From: GCA-2733415 sp964635575
GTDB lineage: Bacteria > Bacteroidota > Bacteroidia > Flavobacteriales > Flavobacteriaceae
DNA: 55,364 bases
NCBI GenBank assembly: GCA_964635575.1
Contig: CAZWNY010000004.1
Span: 1-55,364, forward strand
Direction: 5' to 3'
Below, piece after piece: positions 35,954-44,955 of the stretch (positions are counted from its first letter, which is position 1; each line of letters starts with the position of its first letter). The notes beneath the pieces were generated by a model. The model was not told the DNA's origin. It ran no database searches and saw nothing but the letters and a program-made list of their open reading frames with translations. The position numbers and the translations under genes are program-made.

Positions 35954-36862
35954 TTAAAAAACTACAGGATAATCTATATTGTTATTTACTGTTTTTATAA
36001 CTCCAAAAGCGAAGTTTTCATTAATTATCACTTCTCCTGAATTTGCATTTATCAATATCATATCTTCTATTGATAAAATACAGTCATACTCTTGGTTTTT
36101 TGTGTGATTTTTATACAAGTCTATTACCGTAATTGTATTTGCTGATGGGTTTAAATAATCTACTCCTATTGTAGCGTCAAAAATATCGTTTGTAGGGTCT
36201 TTATCACCATTAGCATCTTCATAACGTGTTATTGTTCCGTCACCATCATCATCTATGTCTAAATAATCGGGTATTCCGTCTGCGTCTGTATCTTGTGCGT
36301 CAGATAAATCGTTATCATTATTTGGATTTGGATTTTCGAATACAGTTGGCACATTATCACCATCATCATCTGAATCTAAATAATTAGGAACTCCATCGTT
36401 GTCGGTATCTAAAGCATCGGAGAAGTCGCCGTCTGTATTTGGGTCTTGACCTTCTAAATGTGCAGGAATACCGTCATTATCATCTTCAATTAAAATGGTT
36501 AAAAATTTAATTACTCCACTAGTTGCTACCGAATTATTGGTTACCAAAGGTTCTGAAGCGGGCAATGAATTACAAAATAGACCTACAGGATTTCCGGTGT
36601 AACTCCTGTAATTAAACGTATTTGTTGCCGATAAATTTACGGTTTCTTCCCCTATTGTTTCAAAATAAGACAATACCGTATTGGGTACTTTTATAGATAA
36701 TGACTCATTTGGTGTTGTATTTATTTTATATATAACTACATCATTACCGCCTTCACAGTATTCTAAATTATCATCAAAATCTAATTTCGACACAAAAACA
36801 TCGCCATCATCACATGATATAATTAACGAAAATAACAATAAATACAATATGTTTTTAAACAT
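35954..36862 (-). CDS. Lipoprotein with thrombospondin type 3-like calcium-binding repeats
   Basis: I chose ATG 36862 (MFKNILYLLLFSLIISCDDGD). This gives 302 residues with a lipobox Cys at residue 17; the longer start at 36895 would spoil the signal. Residues about 140-235 hold acidic repeats such as DTDNDGVPNYLDSDDDGD, DTDADGIPDYLDIDDDGDG and DANGDKDPTND. These are DxDxDG loops that bind calcium in TSP3 repeats. The rest is beta-rich and unrecognised. It is a likely surface lipoprotein, and it is divergent from the cysteine desulfurase gene with 136 bp between them. Confidence 0.85.
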   Translation of the reverse strand: MFKNILYLLLFSLIISCDDGDVFVSKLDFDDNLEYCEGGNDVVIYKINTTPNESLSIKVPNTVLSYFETIGEETVNLSATNTFNYRSYTGNPVGLFCNSLPASEPLVTNNSVATSGVIKFLTILIEDDNDGIPAHLEGQDPNTDGDFSDALDTDNDGVPNYLDSDDDGDNVPTVFENPNPNNDNDLSDAQDTDADGIPDYLDIDDDGDGTITRYEDANGDKDPTNDIFDATIGVDYLNPSANTITVIDLYKNHTKNQEYDCILSIEDMILINANSGEVIINENFAFGVIKTVNNNIDYPVVF

Positions 36863-36998
36863 TTTTATCTTCAAATTTATATTTATAAAATACAAATTAA
36901 CAACTATTTTGGTGTAATTTTAGTTTATTTCCATTAATTTTACCAAAATTTTAATACTTTAAATCCCCTTTTATTTTGTTTTTTGAAGGTTTATTTTT

Positions 36999-38144
36999 AT
37001 GAAAAAAATATATTTTGACAATGCTGCTACAACTTGTGTGAGTAAAAATGTTGCAAAGGCAATTTATAATTGCTTACAGCACAATTACGGAAATCCATCT
37101 TCTAGTCATAGTTTTGGGAGAAGCTCAAAAGTTTTAATAGAGCAAACTCGTAAAAACATCGCAAAACAATTAAAGGTTACTCCTTCTGAAATTATTTTCA
37201 CATCAGGTGGCACTGAGGCAGATAATTTTGTTTTAAATGCAGTTGTAAGAGATTTAAAAGTCACTCAAATTATTACCTCAATGATAGAGCATCACGCTGT
37301 ATTACACACAATAGATGCGTTAAAAAATACTTTTAATATTAAGGTAGAATACGTAAAAACTACTCCTGATGGAAGTATTGATTACACACATTTAGAAACT
37401 TTATTGCAAAAAAACACGAATAAAACATTAGTAAGTTTAATGCATGTAAATAATGAAATTGGTACCCTTTTAGATATTAAACACGTTGGTGATTTATGTG
37501 CAAAAAACAACGCTTTATTTCATAGCGATATGGTACAATCTATAGGACATTACAATATAGATTTAAGCACTATAAATATTGATTTTTGTGCCGTTAGCGC
37601 CCATAAATTTCATGGCCCAAAAGGTGTAGGTTTTGCATTTATCAAAAAAAATACAGGGTTAAATTCGTTAATCTTTGGCGGAGATCAAGAACGAGGATTA
37701 CGTGCAGGAACCGAATCTGTACATAATATAGTTGGGCTAGATGTAGCTTTTAAAGAAGCATATACTAATCTTGAAAAAAACTACACGTATATTAAAAATT
37801 TAAAATGCTATTTTATTGAGCAAATTACAAAAGAAATCCCTGCTATTCAATTTAATGGTTTATCGAATGATTTTCAAAAAAGCACATACACTTTAGTTAA
37901 TTTTTCATTACCTGTTACACCTGAAAAAGCATTAACCGTTTTATTTACTTTAGACCTAAATGGTATTGCCTGTTCACAAGGAAGCGCTTGCCAAAGCGGT
38001 AGTCATAAAAAATCTCACGTATTATCTGAAATCTTAACTTTTAAAGATTTGAAAAAACCCGCATTGCGATTTTCTTTCAGCAAATACAATACTAAAGAAG
38101 AAGTTGACTATGCCATATCTGTATTAAAAAAACTAACTTTATAA
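36999..38144 (+). CDS. Cysteine desulfurase (NifS/IscS-like)
   Basis: This PLP enzyme releases sulfur from cysteine as a persulfide for Fe-S clusters or tRNA thiolation. The 381-residue protein has SGGTEADNFVLNAV, IEHHAVLHTID, MHVNNEIGTLLD, the PLP Lys in AVSAHKFHGPKGVGF and RAGTESVHNIVG. The active Cys is in GIACSQGSACQSGSHKKSHVL. It belongs to the class I (IscS/NifS) type by the extended Cys loop. No iscU or regulator is adjacent. Given mnmA and mnmD nearby, delivery of sulfur to tRNA is an attractive inference. Confidence 0.93.
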   Translation: MKKIYFDNAATTCVSKNVAKAIYNCLQHNYGNPSSSHSFGRSSKVLIEQTRKNIAKQLKVTPSEIIFTSGGTEADNFVLNAVVRDLKVTQIITSMIEHHAVLHTIDALKNTFNIKVEYVKTTPDGSIDYTHLETLLQKNTNKTLVSLMHVNNEIGTLLDIKHVGDLCAKNNALFHSDMVQSIGHYNIDLSTINIDFCAVSAHKFHGPKGVGFAFIKKNTGLNSLIFGGDQERGLRAGTESVHNIVGLDVAFKEAYTNLEKNYTYIKNLKCYFIEQITKEIPAIQFNGLSNDFQKSTYTLVNFSLPVTPEKALTVLFTLDLNGIACSQGSACQSGSHKKSHVLSEILTFKDLKKPALRFSFSKYNTKEEVDYAISVLKKLTL

Positions 38145-38156
38145 AAAGTGTTTGCA

Positions 38157-38164
38157 TATATTTG
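38157..38164 (+). promoter_or_regulatory. Putative -7 box of pheT (TATATTTG)
   Basis: TATATTTG plus CA lies 20 nt upstream of the pheT ATG at 38185, just after the desulfurase stop. The -33 region has TTT but no clear TTG. It implies a very short leader for pheT. Confidence 0.45.
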
Positions 38165-38184
38165 CAACAAGAAAAAAGCAATAC

Positions 38185-40608
38185 ATGAAAATATCATATA
38201 ATTGGTTAAAACAATTTATTAAATTAGATTGGGATGCCGAAAAAACTGGAGAATTATTAACCGATTTAGGATTAGAAGTAGAAGGTATTAACTCCTTTCA
38301 GTCTATAAAAGGAGGCTTACAAAATATTGTTGTAGGTCATGTATTGTCTTGCGTAAAACATCCAAACGCAGATAAATTAAATATTACAAGTGTAGATTTA
38401 GGAAATGAAGAACCTGTACAAATAGTATGCGGAGCGCCAAATATTGCTGAAGGACAAAAAGTAGCCGTAGCAACTATTGGTGCTATTTTACACACTGAAA
38501 ACGGTGCTGATTTTAAAATTAAAAAAGGTAAAATTAGAGGAGAAGAATCTTTCGGAATGATTTGCTCAGAAGCAGAGTTAGGTTTAGGAACCGATACTAG
38601 CGGTATATTAGTGTTAAATGAAAAATTAAAAGCAGGAACACCATGTGCAACCGTTTTTAAAGTAGAAAACGATCAAGTTTTTGAAATTGGTTTAACGCCA
38701 AACCGATGCGATGCAATGAGCCATTTTGGTACTGCAAGAGATTTAAAAGCAGGATTACAACAACAAGGCATAAATGTAGAATTAATGTCGCCCTCAGTAA
38801 GCAATTTTCAAGTAGAAAACAGAACACAAAAAATAGAGGTTGATGTGCAAAGTGAATTTGCTGTTCGTTATGCTGGTGTTTGTATTTCAGGGTTAACCGT
38901 AAAAGATTCTCCTATTTGGTTACAAAACCGATTAAAAGCAATAGGTTTAATTCCTAAAAACAATATTATTGACGCTACTAATTATGTATTACACGAATTA
39001 GGACAACCGTTACACGCATTTGATATTTCAAAAATAAAAGGAAATAAAATTGTAATTAAAACAGCGAAAAAAGGAGAAAAAATAACAACTCTAGATACTG
39101 TTGAGAGAGAATTACATACTGACGATTTAATTATTTATAACGATAGCGAACCCATGTCTATTGCTGGTGTTTTAGGTGGGATTGATTTTGGTGTAACCAA
39201 AAAAACAACTGCTATATTTTTAGAAAGTGCATATTTTAATCCGATATCTATTAGAAAAACAGCAAAAAGACATTCGCTAAACACAGATGCATCATTTAGA
39301 TTTGAAAGAGGTATTGATCCTAATTTTGTAAAATATACTTTAAAACGAGCAACACTCTTAATTTTAGAAATTGCTGGAGGTGGAGTTTCTTCAGAGCTTA
39401 TTGATATATATCCTAATAAAATAGAAAACGTTCAAGTATTTTTATCTTTTGAAAACACAAAAAAACTAATTGGTCAAGAAATCCCTGCAAAAACTATAAA
39501 AAGTATTTTAACTTCGTTAGATATTAAAATAAATAATGTCACCGAAAGCGGTTTAGGAATTACCATACCTGCTTACCGAAATGATGTTACCAGAGAAGCA
39601 GATGTAGTTGAAGAAATTTTGAGAGTTTATGGTTATAACAACATTGAGTTTTCTAATAAACTAAATGCGACCATGAGTCACGCTACAAAATTTGAAGATT
39701 ATAAACTTCAAAACATAATAGCAAACCAATTAATGGGACAAGGTTTTAATGAAATTATGAACAACTCATTAACCACTCCTAAATATTTAGCACTTTCAGA
39801 ACAGTTAAAAGAAGAACATAATGTTACTATTTTAAACCCGTTAAGCACCGATTTATCTGTAATGCGCCAAACTTTAGTGTTTTCTGGCTTAGAAGCTATT
39901 ACCTATAACATAAATAGAAAACAACGTAATTTGCAATTTTTTGAATTTGGGAATACCTACCACAACTACGAGTCTGGTTATACCGAAAACAAACACTTAA
40001 CAATATTTGTAACTGGTAATCGAACTCAAAACAGTTGGGTTGGTAGTCAAAAACAAACCGATTTTTTTTATTTTAAAGCAATTATAGAACACCTGTTATT
40101 GCGTTTAGGCGTACAAAAATTAAAAGCATCACCTTTAAAAAACGATATGCTTTGTGAAGGTTTAACGTTAAGTTTAGGAAAAACTAAATTAGTTGAATTT
40201 GGTACTGTTAAACAAAAATCGTTAAAGTCATTTGGAATTAATCAAGAAGTTTTATTTGCTGATTTTAATTGGAATAATGTATTGGAAGTTGCAAAATTTA
40301 ATAAAACTAAGTTCGCTACTATTGCTAAATATCCTGCCGTAAAACGTGATTTCGCACTTTTAATAGATGATAAAATTACTTTTGATGAAATTTACACACT
40401 TGCTAAACAAAGTGAACGTAACTTATTAAAAGATATTACCTTATTTGATGTTTACCAAGGTAGTAAATTACCCGAAAACAAAAAGAGCTATGCGGTTAGT
40501 TTTACCATACAAGACGAAAACAAAACACTTACCGACAAGCAAATAGATAAAATAATGAGCAAACTTCAAGCTACTTTTGAGAAACAATTAGGTGCGGAAT
40601 TAAGATAA
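38185..40608 (+). CDS. pheT: Phenylalanine--tRNA ligase beta subunit
   Basis: This is the beta chain of the alpha2-beta2 enzyme that charges tRNA-Phe. I chose ATG 38185 (MKISYNWLKQFIKLDWD), giving 807 residues. The start at 38152 would begin within the promoter-like region. Visible parts are the tRNA-binding domain (about 40-150, VGHVLSCVKHPNADKL), the B3/B4 editing domain (ARYAGVCISGLTVKDSP), B5 and the core (RNDVTREADVVEEILRVYGYNNIEF). The C-terminal FDX-ACB anticodon domain (AKYPAVKRDFALLID) closes it. The alpha subunit gene is not in the window, as is usual for this phylum. Confidence 0.97.
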   Translation: MKISYNWLKQFIKLDWDAEKTGELLTDLGLEVEGINSFQSIKGGLQNIVVGHVLSCVKHPNADKLNITSVDLGNEEPVQIVCGAPNIAEGQKVAVATIGAILHTENGADFKIKKGKIRGEESFGMICSEAELGLGTDTSGILVLNEKLKAGTPCATVFKVENDQVFEIGLTPNRCDAMSHFGTARDLKAGLQQQGINVELMSPSVSNFQVENRTQKIEVDVQSEFAVRYAGVCISGLTVKDSPIWLQNRLKAIGLIPKNNIIDATNYVLHELGQPLHAFDISKIKGNKIVIKTAKKGEKITTLDTVERELHTDDLIIYNDSEPMSIAGVLGGIDFGVTKKTTAIFLESAYFNPISIRKTAKRHSLNTDASFRFERGIDPNFVKYTLKRATLLILEIAGGGVSSELIDIYPNKIENVQVFLSFENTKKLIGQEIPAKTIKSILTSLDIKINNVTESGLGITIPAYRNDVTREADVVEEILRVYGYNNIEFSNKLNATMSHATKFEDYKLQNIIANQLMGQGFNEIMNNSLTTPKYLALSEQLKEEHNVTILNPLSTDLSVMRQTLVFSGLEAITYNINRKQRNLQFFEFGNTYHNYESGYTENKHLTIFVTGNRTQNSWVGSQKQTDFFYFKAIIEHLLLRLGVQKLKASPLKNDMLCEGLTLSLGKTKLVEFGTVKQKSLKSFGINQEVLFADFNWNNVLEVAKFNKTKFATIAKYPAVKRDFALLIDDKITFDEIYTLAKQSERNLLKDITLFDVYQGSKLPENKKSYAVSFTIQDENKTLTDKQIDKIMSKLQATFEKQLGAELR

Positions 40609-40675
40609 AACTTTCAATAAGAAAAATCTAATTTCAAAATCTAATAAAAACTTTAAAATCTGTTAAGTCTATCTA

Positions 40676-40700
40676 AAAAAGAGCGGTTACAAACCTCTTA
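40676..40700 (-). terminator. Probable terminator of the BtuF-like gene
   Basis: On the minus strand AAGAGGTT-TGT-AACC-GC-TCTT forms a short hairpin with a 2-nt bulge, followed by a T-tract (A6 at 40675-40680 on the plus strand). It lies about 30 nt past the stop at 40730, between convergent genes. Confidence 0.5.
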
Positions 40701-40729
40701 ATTTTACTTTTTGTTAAACAGATAGTACT

Positions 40730-41521
40730 CTATAAGTTTTGTTGAAGTGTTTTAAAGTATTGAAACGACCCTATTAACCGACTACCATACCAAGAAAAAT
40801 ATTCGCCATTCACCAAAATTATTTTTGAACTTGGTGCGTATTCTTGAATTTCCGCTATGTGTTTTTCTGTGAACGGATACGGCTCACTAGACAAAAAAAC
40901 ATAATCTAAATTTTTACCTTTTAACTCCTTCAACTGTATTTCTGGGTAACGATTTTTATTGTTAAAACAGTTTTCAAACCTATTTATCTTTAATAAATAG
41001 TTAATAATTGTATTGTTTCCTGTTACCATCCAAGGTTTTTTCCAAATAAAATAAGCTACTTTTTTAGTCGGTTTATTTTTAATGAAAGTATTAAAAATAA
41101 GCTGTTCTTTTTTTAATTGTACTTTAAGTTGTTGTGCTTTTTCTGTTACATCAAACAATTTTCCGTATTGAAAAAATAACGTTAAGGCATCTTTAATTGT
41201 AAAAATATCGGAAACATGTACAGGAGCTATTTTTTCTAACTCAATAACCATTTCTTTCGTATTTTCTTCCTTATTACATAAAATAATATCGGGCTGCAAT
41301 TCTTTAATTTTATTATAATGCACTTGTTTTGTGCCACCAACTATTTTAATTTCTTTTTTATAATGATTCGGATGCACACAAAATTTAGTAATACCTACTA
41401 TAAATTTTTCCAAACCTAAATTATGCAATAACTCCGTTTGTGATGGTACTAAAGAAATTATTCGTTTAGGAGTTTCTTTTAAAAATATCGTTCTATGTAA
41501 TTGATCTTTATGCGTATTCAT
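40730..41521 (-). CDS. BtuF-like helical-backbone metal receptor without a signal peptide
   Basis: The 263-residue protein has the fold of class III substrate-binding proteins for cobalamin or iron complexes: RIISLVPSQTELLHNLGLE, GITKFCVHP, VGGTKQVHYNKIKELQPDIIL, and a late YFSWYGSRLIGSF. These match BtuF. However, it starts MNTHKDQLHRTIFLKETP with no hydrophobic leader, and no permease or ATPase gene is adjacent. It may act in the cytoplasm, or an exporter-independent variant may exist; its ligand is unknown. It follows pyrF by 55 bp on the same strand. Confidence 0.82.
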   Translation of the reverse strand: MNTHKDQLHRTIFLKETPKRIISLVPSQTELLHNLGLEKFIVGITKFCVHPNHYKKEIKIVGGTKQVHYNKIKELQPDIILCNKEENTKEMVIELEKIAPVHVSDIFTIKDALTLFFQYGKLFDVTEKAQQLKVQLKKEQLIFNTFIKNKPTKKVAYFIWKKPWMVTGNNTIINYLLKINRFENCFNNKNRYPEIQLKELKGKNLDYVFLSSEPYPFTEKHIAEIQEYAPSSKIILVNGEYFSWYGSRLIGSFQYFKTLQQNL

Positions 41522-41576
41522 TTTTTGAATTACAGATTACAGTTTGCTTATAGTAAGAACCTAAAAGCGTTTATTT

Positions 41577-42398
41577 TTAAAATAATTTTTTTAAAATAAT
41601 TTCCATTTGCAATTGTATTTTTTTTGCGTTTTTAGCCGCTTCTTGCGCAAAATTTTCGGTATTGCTAGCGTAAATAATTCCTCTAGAAGAGTTGATTAAC
41701 AAACCTACATTCTTGGTTATTCCGTATTTACATACTTCTTGTAAATTTCCTCCTTGCGCTCCTATTCCTGGTACTAATAAGAAGTTATTTGGTACAATTT
41801 TTCTGATTTCTGAAAAATATTCAGCTTTAGTTGCTCCAACAACATACATTAGGTTTTCTGCATTTTCCCAAGTTTTAGAGGTTTCTAATACGTGTTTATA
41901 TAATTCTTTTTCTCCTATTTTTTTGGTTTGAAAATCAAACGCACCTTGGTTAGATGTTAATGCTAATACAATAGTATGTTTGTTTTTAAATGTTAAAAAA
42001 GGTGATACGGAATCTTCTCCCATATAGGGCGCAACCGTAATGCTGTCAAAAGCTAGGTCTTCAAAAAATGCTTTAGCATACCTTGTAGATGTATTTCCAA
42101 TATCACCTCGTTTAGCGTCTGCTATGGTAAAAATTTCAGGATAATTATTATTTAAGTAATCAATTGTTTTTTTTAGAGATTCCCAGCCTTTTAAACCATA
42201 TGCTTCATAAAAAGCGATATTTGGTTTATAACTTACACATAAATGGTGTGTTGCATCGATAATTGCTTTGTTAAATTCAAAAATAGGATCTTCCTTCGTT
42301 ATTATATGTTTAGGTATTTTATTTAAATCGACATCTAAACCGATACATAAAAACGATTTTTTCTTCTTAATTTGAACAACTAAATCTTCTGTTTTCAT
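41577..42398 (-). CDS. pyrF: Orotidine 5'-phosphate decarboxylase (long type)
   Basis: PyrF makes UMP from OMP, the last step of de novo pyrimidine synthesis. The 273-residue protein is the longer subfamily, with SFLCIGLDVDLNKIP, YKPNIAFYEAYG and the catalytic FTIADAKRGDIGNTSTRYA (Asp-Lys-Asp). The late ending VGLLINSSRGIIYAS binds phosphate. It sits behind purM and prfA with gaps of about 86 bp each, an order I recall from related flavobacteria. Confidence 0.96.
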   Translation of the reverse strand: MKTEDLVVQIKKKKSFLCIGLDVDLNKIPKHIITKEDPIFEFNKAIIDATHHLCVSYKPNIAFYEAYGLKGWESLKKTIDYLNNNYPEIFTIADAKRGDIGNTSTRYAKAFFEDLAFDSITVAPYMGEDSVSPFLTFKNKHTIVLALTSNQGAFDFQTKKIGEKELYKHVLETSKTWENAENLMYVVGATKAEYFSEIRKIVPNNFLLVPGIGAQGGNLQEVCKYGITKNVGLLINSSRGIIYASNTENFAQEAAKNAKKIQLQMEIILKKLF

Positions 42399-42485
42399 AT
42401 TTTATTCTTTCTAAAACGCGCTAACTTTTTCAATTCTAATCGTTTAATTTCAAAAAAATTAATTCCTAAATTATCATTCTAAAAA

Positions 42486-43562
42486 TTATATTGCATCGGA
42501 TGCTGCTTTTAATTTTTCAGTATTAGCAACATTTTTTAACTCATTAATAATTTTTTGAATATCACCGTTAATAATGTTTGGTAAATCATATAACGTTAAA
42601 CCAATACGGTGATCGGTTACACGACCTTGTGGGTAGTTATAGGTTCTAATTTTAGCAGATCGATCTCCTGAGGAAACTAAACTTTTACGAGTTGCAGAAT
42701 CTGCAGCCATTTTTTTAGCTAACTCCAATTCATATAAACGAGAACGTAATACTTTTAATGCTTTTTCTAAATTTTTATGTGACGATTTTTGATCTTGACA
42801 ACTTACAATCATACCTGTTGGTGCATGGTGTAGTTTAATTGCGGAATAGGTTGTGTTTACTGATTGCCCTCCAGGACCTGTAGATGTTGTTCGCTCAATA
42901 CGAACGTCTTGCATGTCTAACTGCACGTCAAATTCTTCTGCTTCTGGCAAAACAATTACCGTTGCTGCCGATGTATGTACTCTGCCTTGCGTTTCGGTTT
43001 GTGGTACACGTTGTACTCGGTGTACTCCAGATTCGTATTTCATAGTTCCATAAACATTTTCGCCAGAAACCTCAAAAATAACCTCTTTAAATCCTCCTGA
43101 AGTTCCATCACTTATATTTACCACTTCTACCTTCCAGCCTTTACTGTTACAGTATTTGGTGTACATACGGTATAAATCTCCTGCAAAAATAGAGGCTTCA
43201 TCTCCGCCTGTTCCTGCTCGTATTTCTACTACAATATTTTTAGCATCTTCTGGATTTTTAGGAATCATTAATACATTAATTTCTTCCTCTAATATTGGTA
43301 ATTGCTCTTTTGCTTCATCCAATTGCATTTTAGCCATTTCTACCATTTCGGAATCAGAACCGTCTGAAATAATTTCGTTTGCTTCTGTTACATTGTTAGT
43401 TAATTCCAAATAAACTTCACGTTTATCCATCAGGATACGTAAATCTTTATATTCTCTATTAATTTGAATGTATCGTTTTTGATCGGATATAATATCGGGT
43501 TGGATAATTAAATCACTTACCTCGTCAAAACGTTGTTTTACTATTTGTAGTCTTTCTAACAT
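42486..43562 (-). CDS. prfA: Peptide chain release factor 1
   Basis: RF1 reads UAA and UAG and triggers peptide release. The 358-residue protein shows the stop-codon recognition P-x-T as PQT in HRVQRVPQTETQGRVHTSAA (E. coli has PAT) and the catalytic GGQ in RTTSTGPGGQSVNTTYSAI (about residue 230). The N-terminal coiled region and the C-terminal basic end (YNYPQGRVTDHRIGLTLYDL) are complete. It starts 86 bp after purM. Confidence 0.97.
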   Translation of the reverse strand: MLERLQIVKQRFDEVSDLIIQPDIISDQKRYIQINREYKDLRILMDKREVYLELTNNVTEANEIISDGSDSEMVEMAKMQLDEAKEQLPILEEEINVLMIPKNPEDAKNIVVEIRAGTGGDEASIFAGDLYRMYTKYCNSKGWKVEVVNISDGTSGGFKEVIFEVSGENVYGTMKYESGVHRVQRVPQTETQGRVHTSAATVIVLPEAEEFDVQLDMQDVRIERTTSTGPGGQSVNTTYSAIKLHHAPTGMIVSCQDQKSSHKNLEKALKVLRSRLYELELAKKMAADSATRKSLVSSGDRSAKIRTYNYPQGRVTDHRIGLTLYDLPNIINGDIQKIINELKNVANTEKLKAASDAI

Positions 43563-43648
43563 ATTTTTTTATAAAATCGATTACGAAGGTAATCTTTTTA
43601 CTTTAAAGTATTGGGTCTTTGATTATGATTAGACCATTATATTTATTT

Positions 43649-44827
43649 TTAATATTCAAACACACCAAATTCACTTTTTATTGTCAATTTTTTAGTTGAT
43701 GATGCTTCTACTCTTCCAATAATTTGGGCATTTACATTGTATGATTTGGATATATTAATAATATCTTCTGCTATTTCTGGTGTTACATATATTTCCATTC
43801 GATGTCCACAATTAAATACCTGATACATTTCTTTCCAATCGGTTTTTGATTGTTCTTGTATTAATTTAAATAAAGGAGGAATTGAAAACATATTATCTTT
43901 TATAATGTGTAAGTTATCTACAAAATGTAAAATTTTAGTTTGTGCTCCTCCCGAACAGTGTATCATACCATGAATGGTGTTTTTTTTAAATTTCGATAAA
44001 ATTTCTTTTATAATTGGCGCATAAGTACGTGTTGGACTTAGTACTAATTTACCTGCATTAATGGGTGAGTTTTTTACGGTATCGGTTAATTTTTTTTGTC
44101 CAGAATACACTAAATTTTTTGGTACACTTGCATCAAAGCTTTCGGGATATTTATCTGCCAAATAATGATGAAACACGTCATGACGAGCAGAAGTTAATCC
44201 GTTTGAACCCATTCCACCATTATATTCGGTTTCGTAGGTTGCTTGTCCAAAACTTTCTAAGCCAACAATTACATCGCCTTTTTTTATGTTTGCATTGTCA
44301 ATAACATCTGTTCTTTTTATACGTGCTGTTACAGTGGAGTCTACAATAATAGTTCGTACTAAATCGCCTACATCTGCGGTTTCTCCTCCTGTGGAATGAA
44401 TGGTTATTCCAAAACTTTTTAGTTCTTCAATTAACGCTTCGGTTCCGTTTATAATTGCTGATAATACTTCGCCTGTAATTAAATTTTTATTACGTCCAAT
44501 GGTTGATGACAACATAATATTATCCGTTACACCTACGCATAATAAATCGTCGATATTCATAATTAAAGCGTCTTGTGCAATCCCTTTCCAAACGGAAATA
44601 TCTCCTGTTTCTTTCCAATACATATATGCTAAAGACGATTTTGTACCTGCGCCATCTGCGTGCATAATTAAACAGTATTTTTCATCTCCTGTTAAATAAT
44701 CTGGTACTATTTTACAAAATGCTTTAGGAAATAACCCTTTATCTACATTTTTTATGGCGTTATGTACATCTTCTTTTGATGCTGAAACACCACGTTGACT
44801 GTATCTTTTTGAAATTTCTGAGCTCAT
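43649..44827 (-). CDS. purM: Phosphoribosylformylglycinamidine cyclo-ligase (AIR synthetase)
   Basis: PurM closes the imidazole ring in purine synthesis with ATP. The 392-residue protein belongs to the PurM/SelD ATP-grasp-like superfamily and starts MSSEISKRYSQRGVSASKED. Its core carries CLIMHADGAGTKSSLAYMYW, DALIMNIDDLLCVGVTDNI, IHSTGGETADVGDLVRTIIV and HCSGGAQTKILHF. It is longer than E. coli PurM (345), which is normal in this phylum. It lies 128 bp after guaB, so purine genes cluster here. Confidence 0.94.
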   Translation of the reverse strand: MSSEISKRYSQRGVSASKEDVHNAIKNVDKGLFPKAFCKIVPDYLTGDEKYCLIMHADGAGTKSSLAYMYWKETGDISVWKGIAQDALIMNIDDLLCVGVTDNIMLSSTIGRNKNLITGEVLSAIINGTEALIEELKSFGITIHSTGGETADVGDLVRTIIVDSTVTARIKRTDVIDNANIKKGDVIVGLESFGQATYETEYNGGMGSNGLTSARHDVFHHYLADKYPESFDASVPKNLVYSGQKKLTDTVKNSPINAGKLVLSPTRTYAPIIKEILSKFKKNTIHGMIHCSGGAQTKILHFVDNLHIIKDNMFSIPPLFKLIQEQSKTDWKEMYQVFNCGHRMEIYVTPEIAEDIINISKSYNVNAQIIGRVEASSTKKLTIKSEFGVFEY

Positions 44828-44955
44828 TTTTTTGATTCAAGTATTAAAATATTCAAAAACTGAATGATTGAACTTTTGTTATATTATATTTATTTATGTA
44901 ATCTATGTTATTTTACACCATTTCTAACCTTAATCATTTATTTTAAGTTCGAAAA

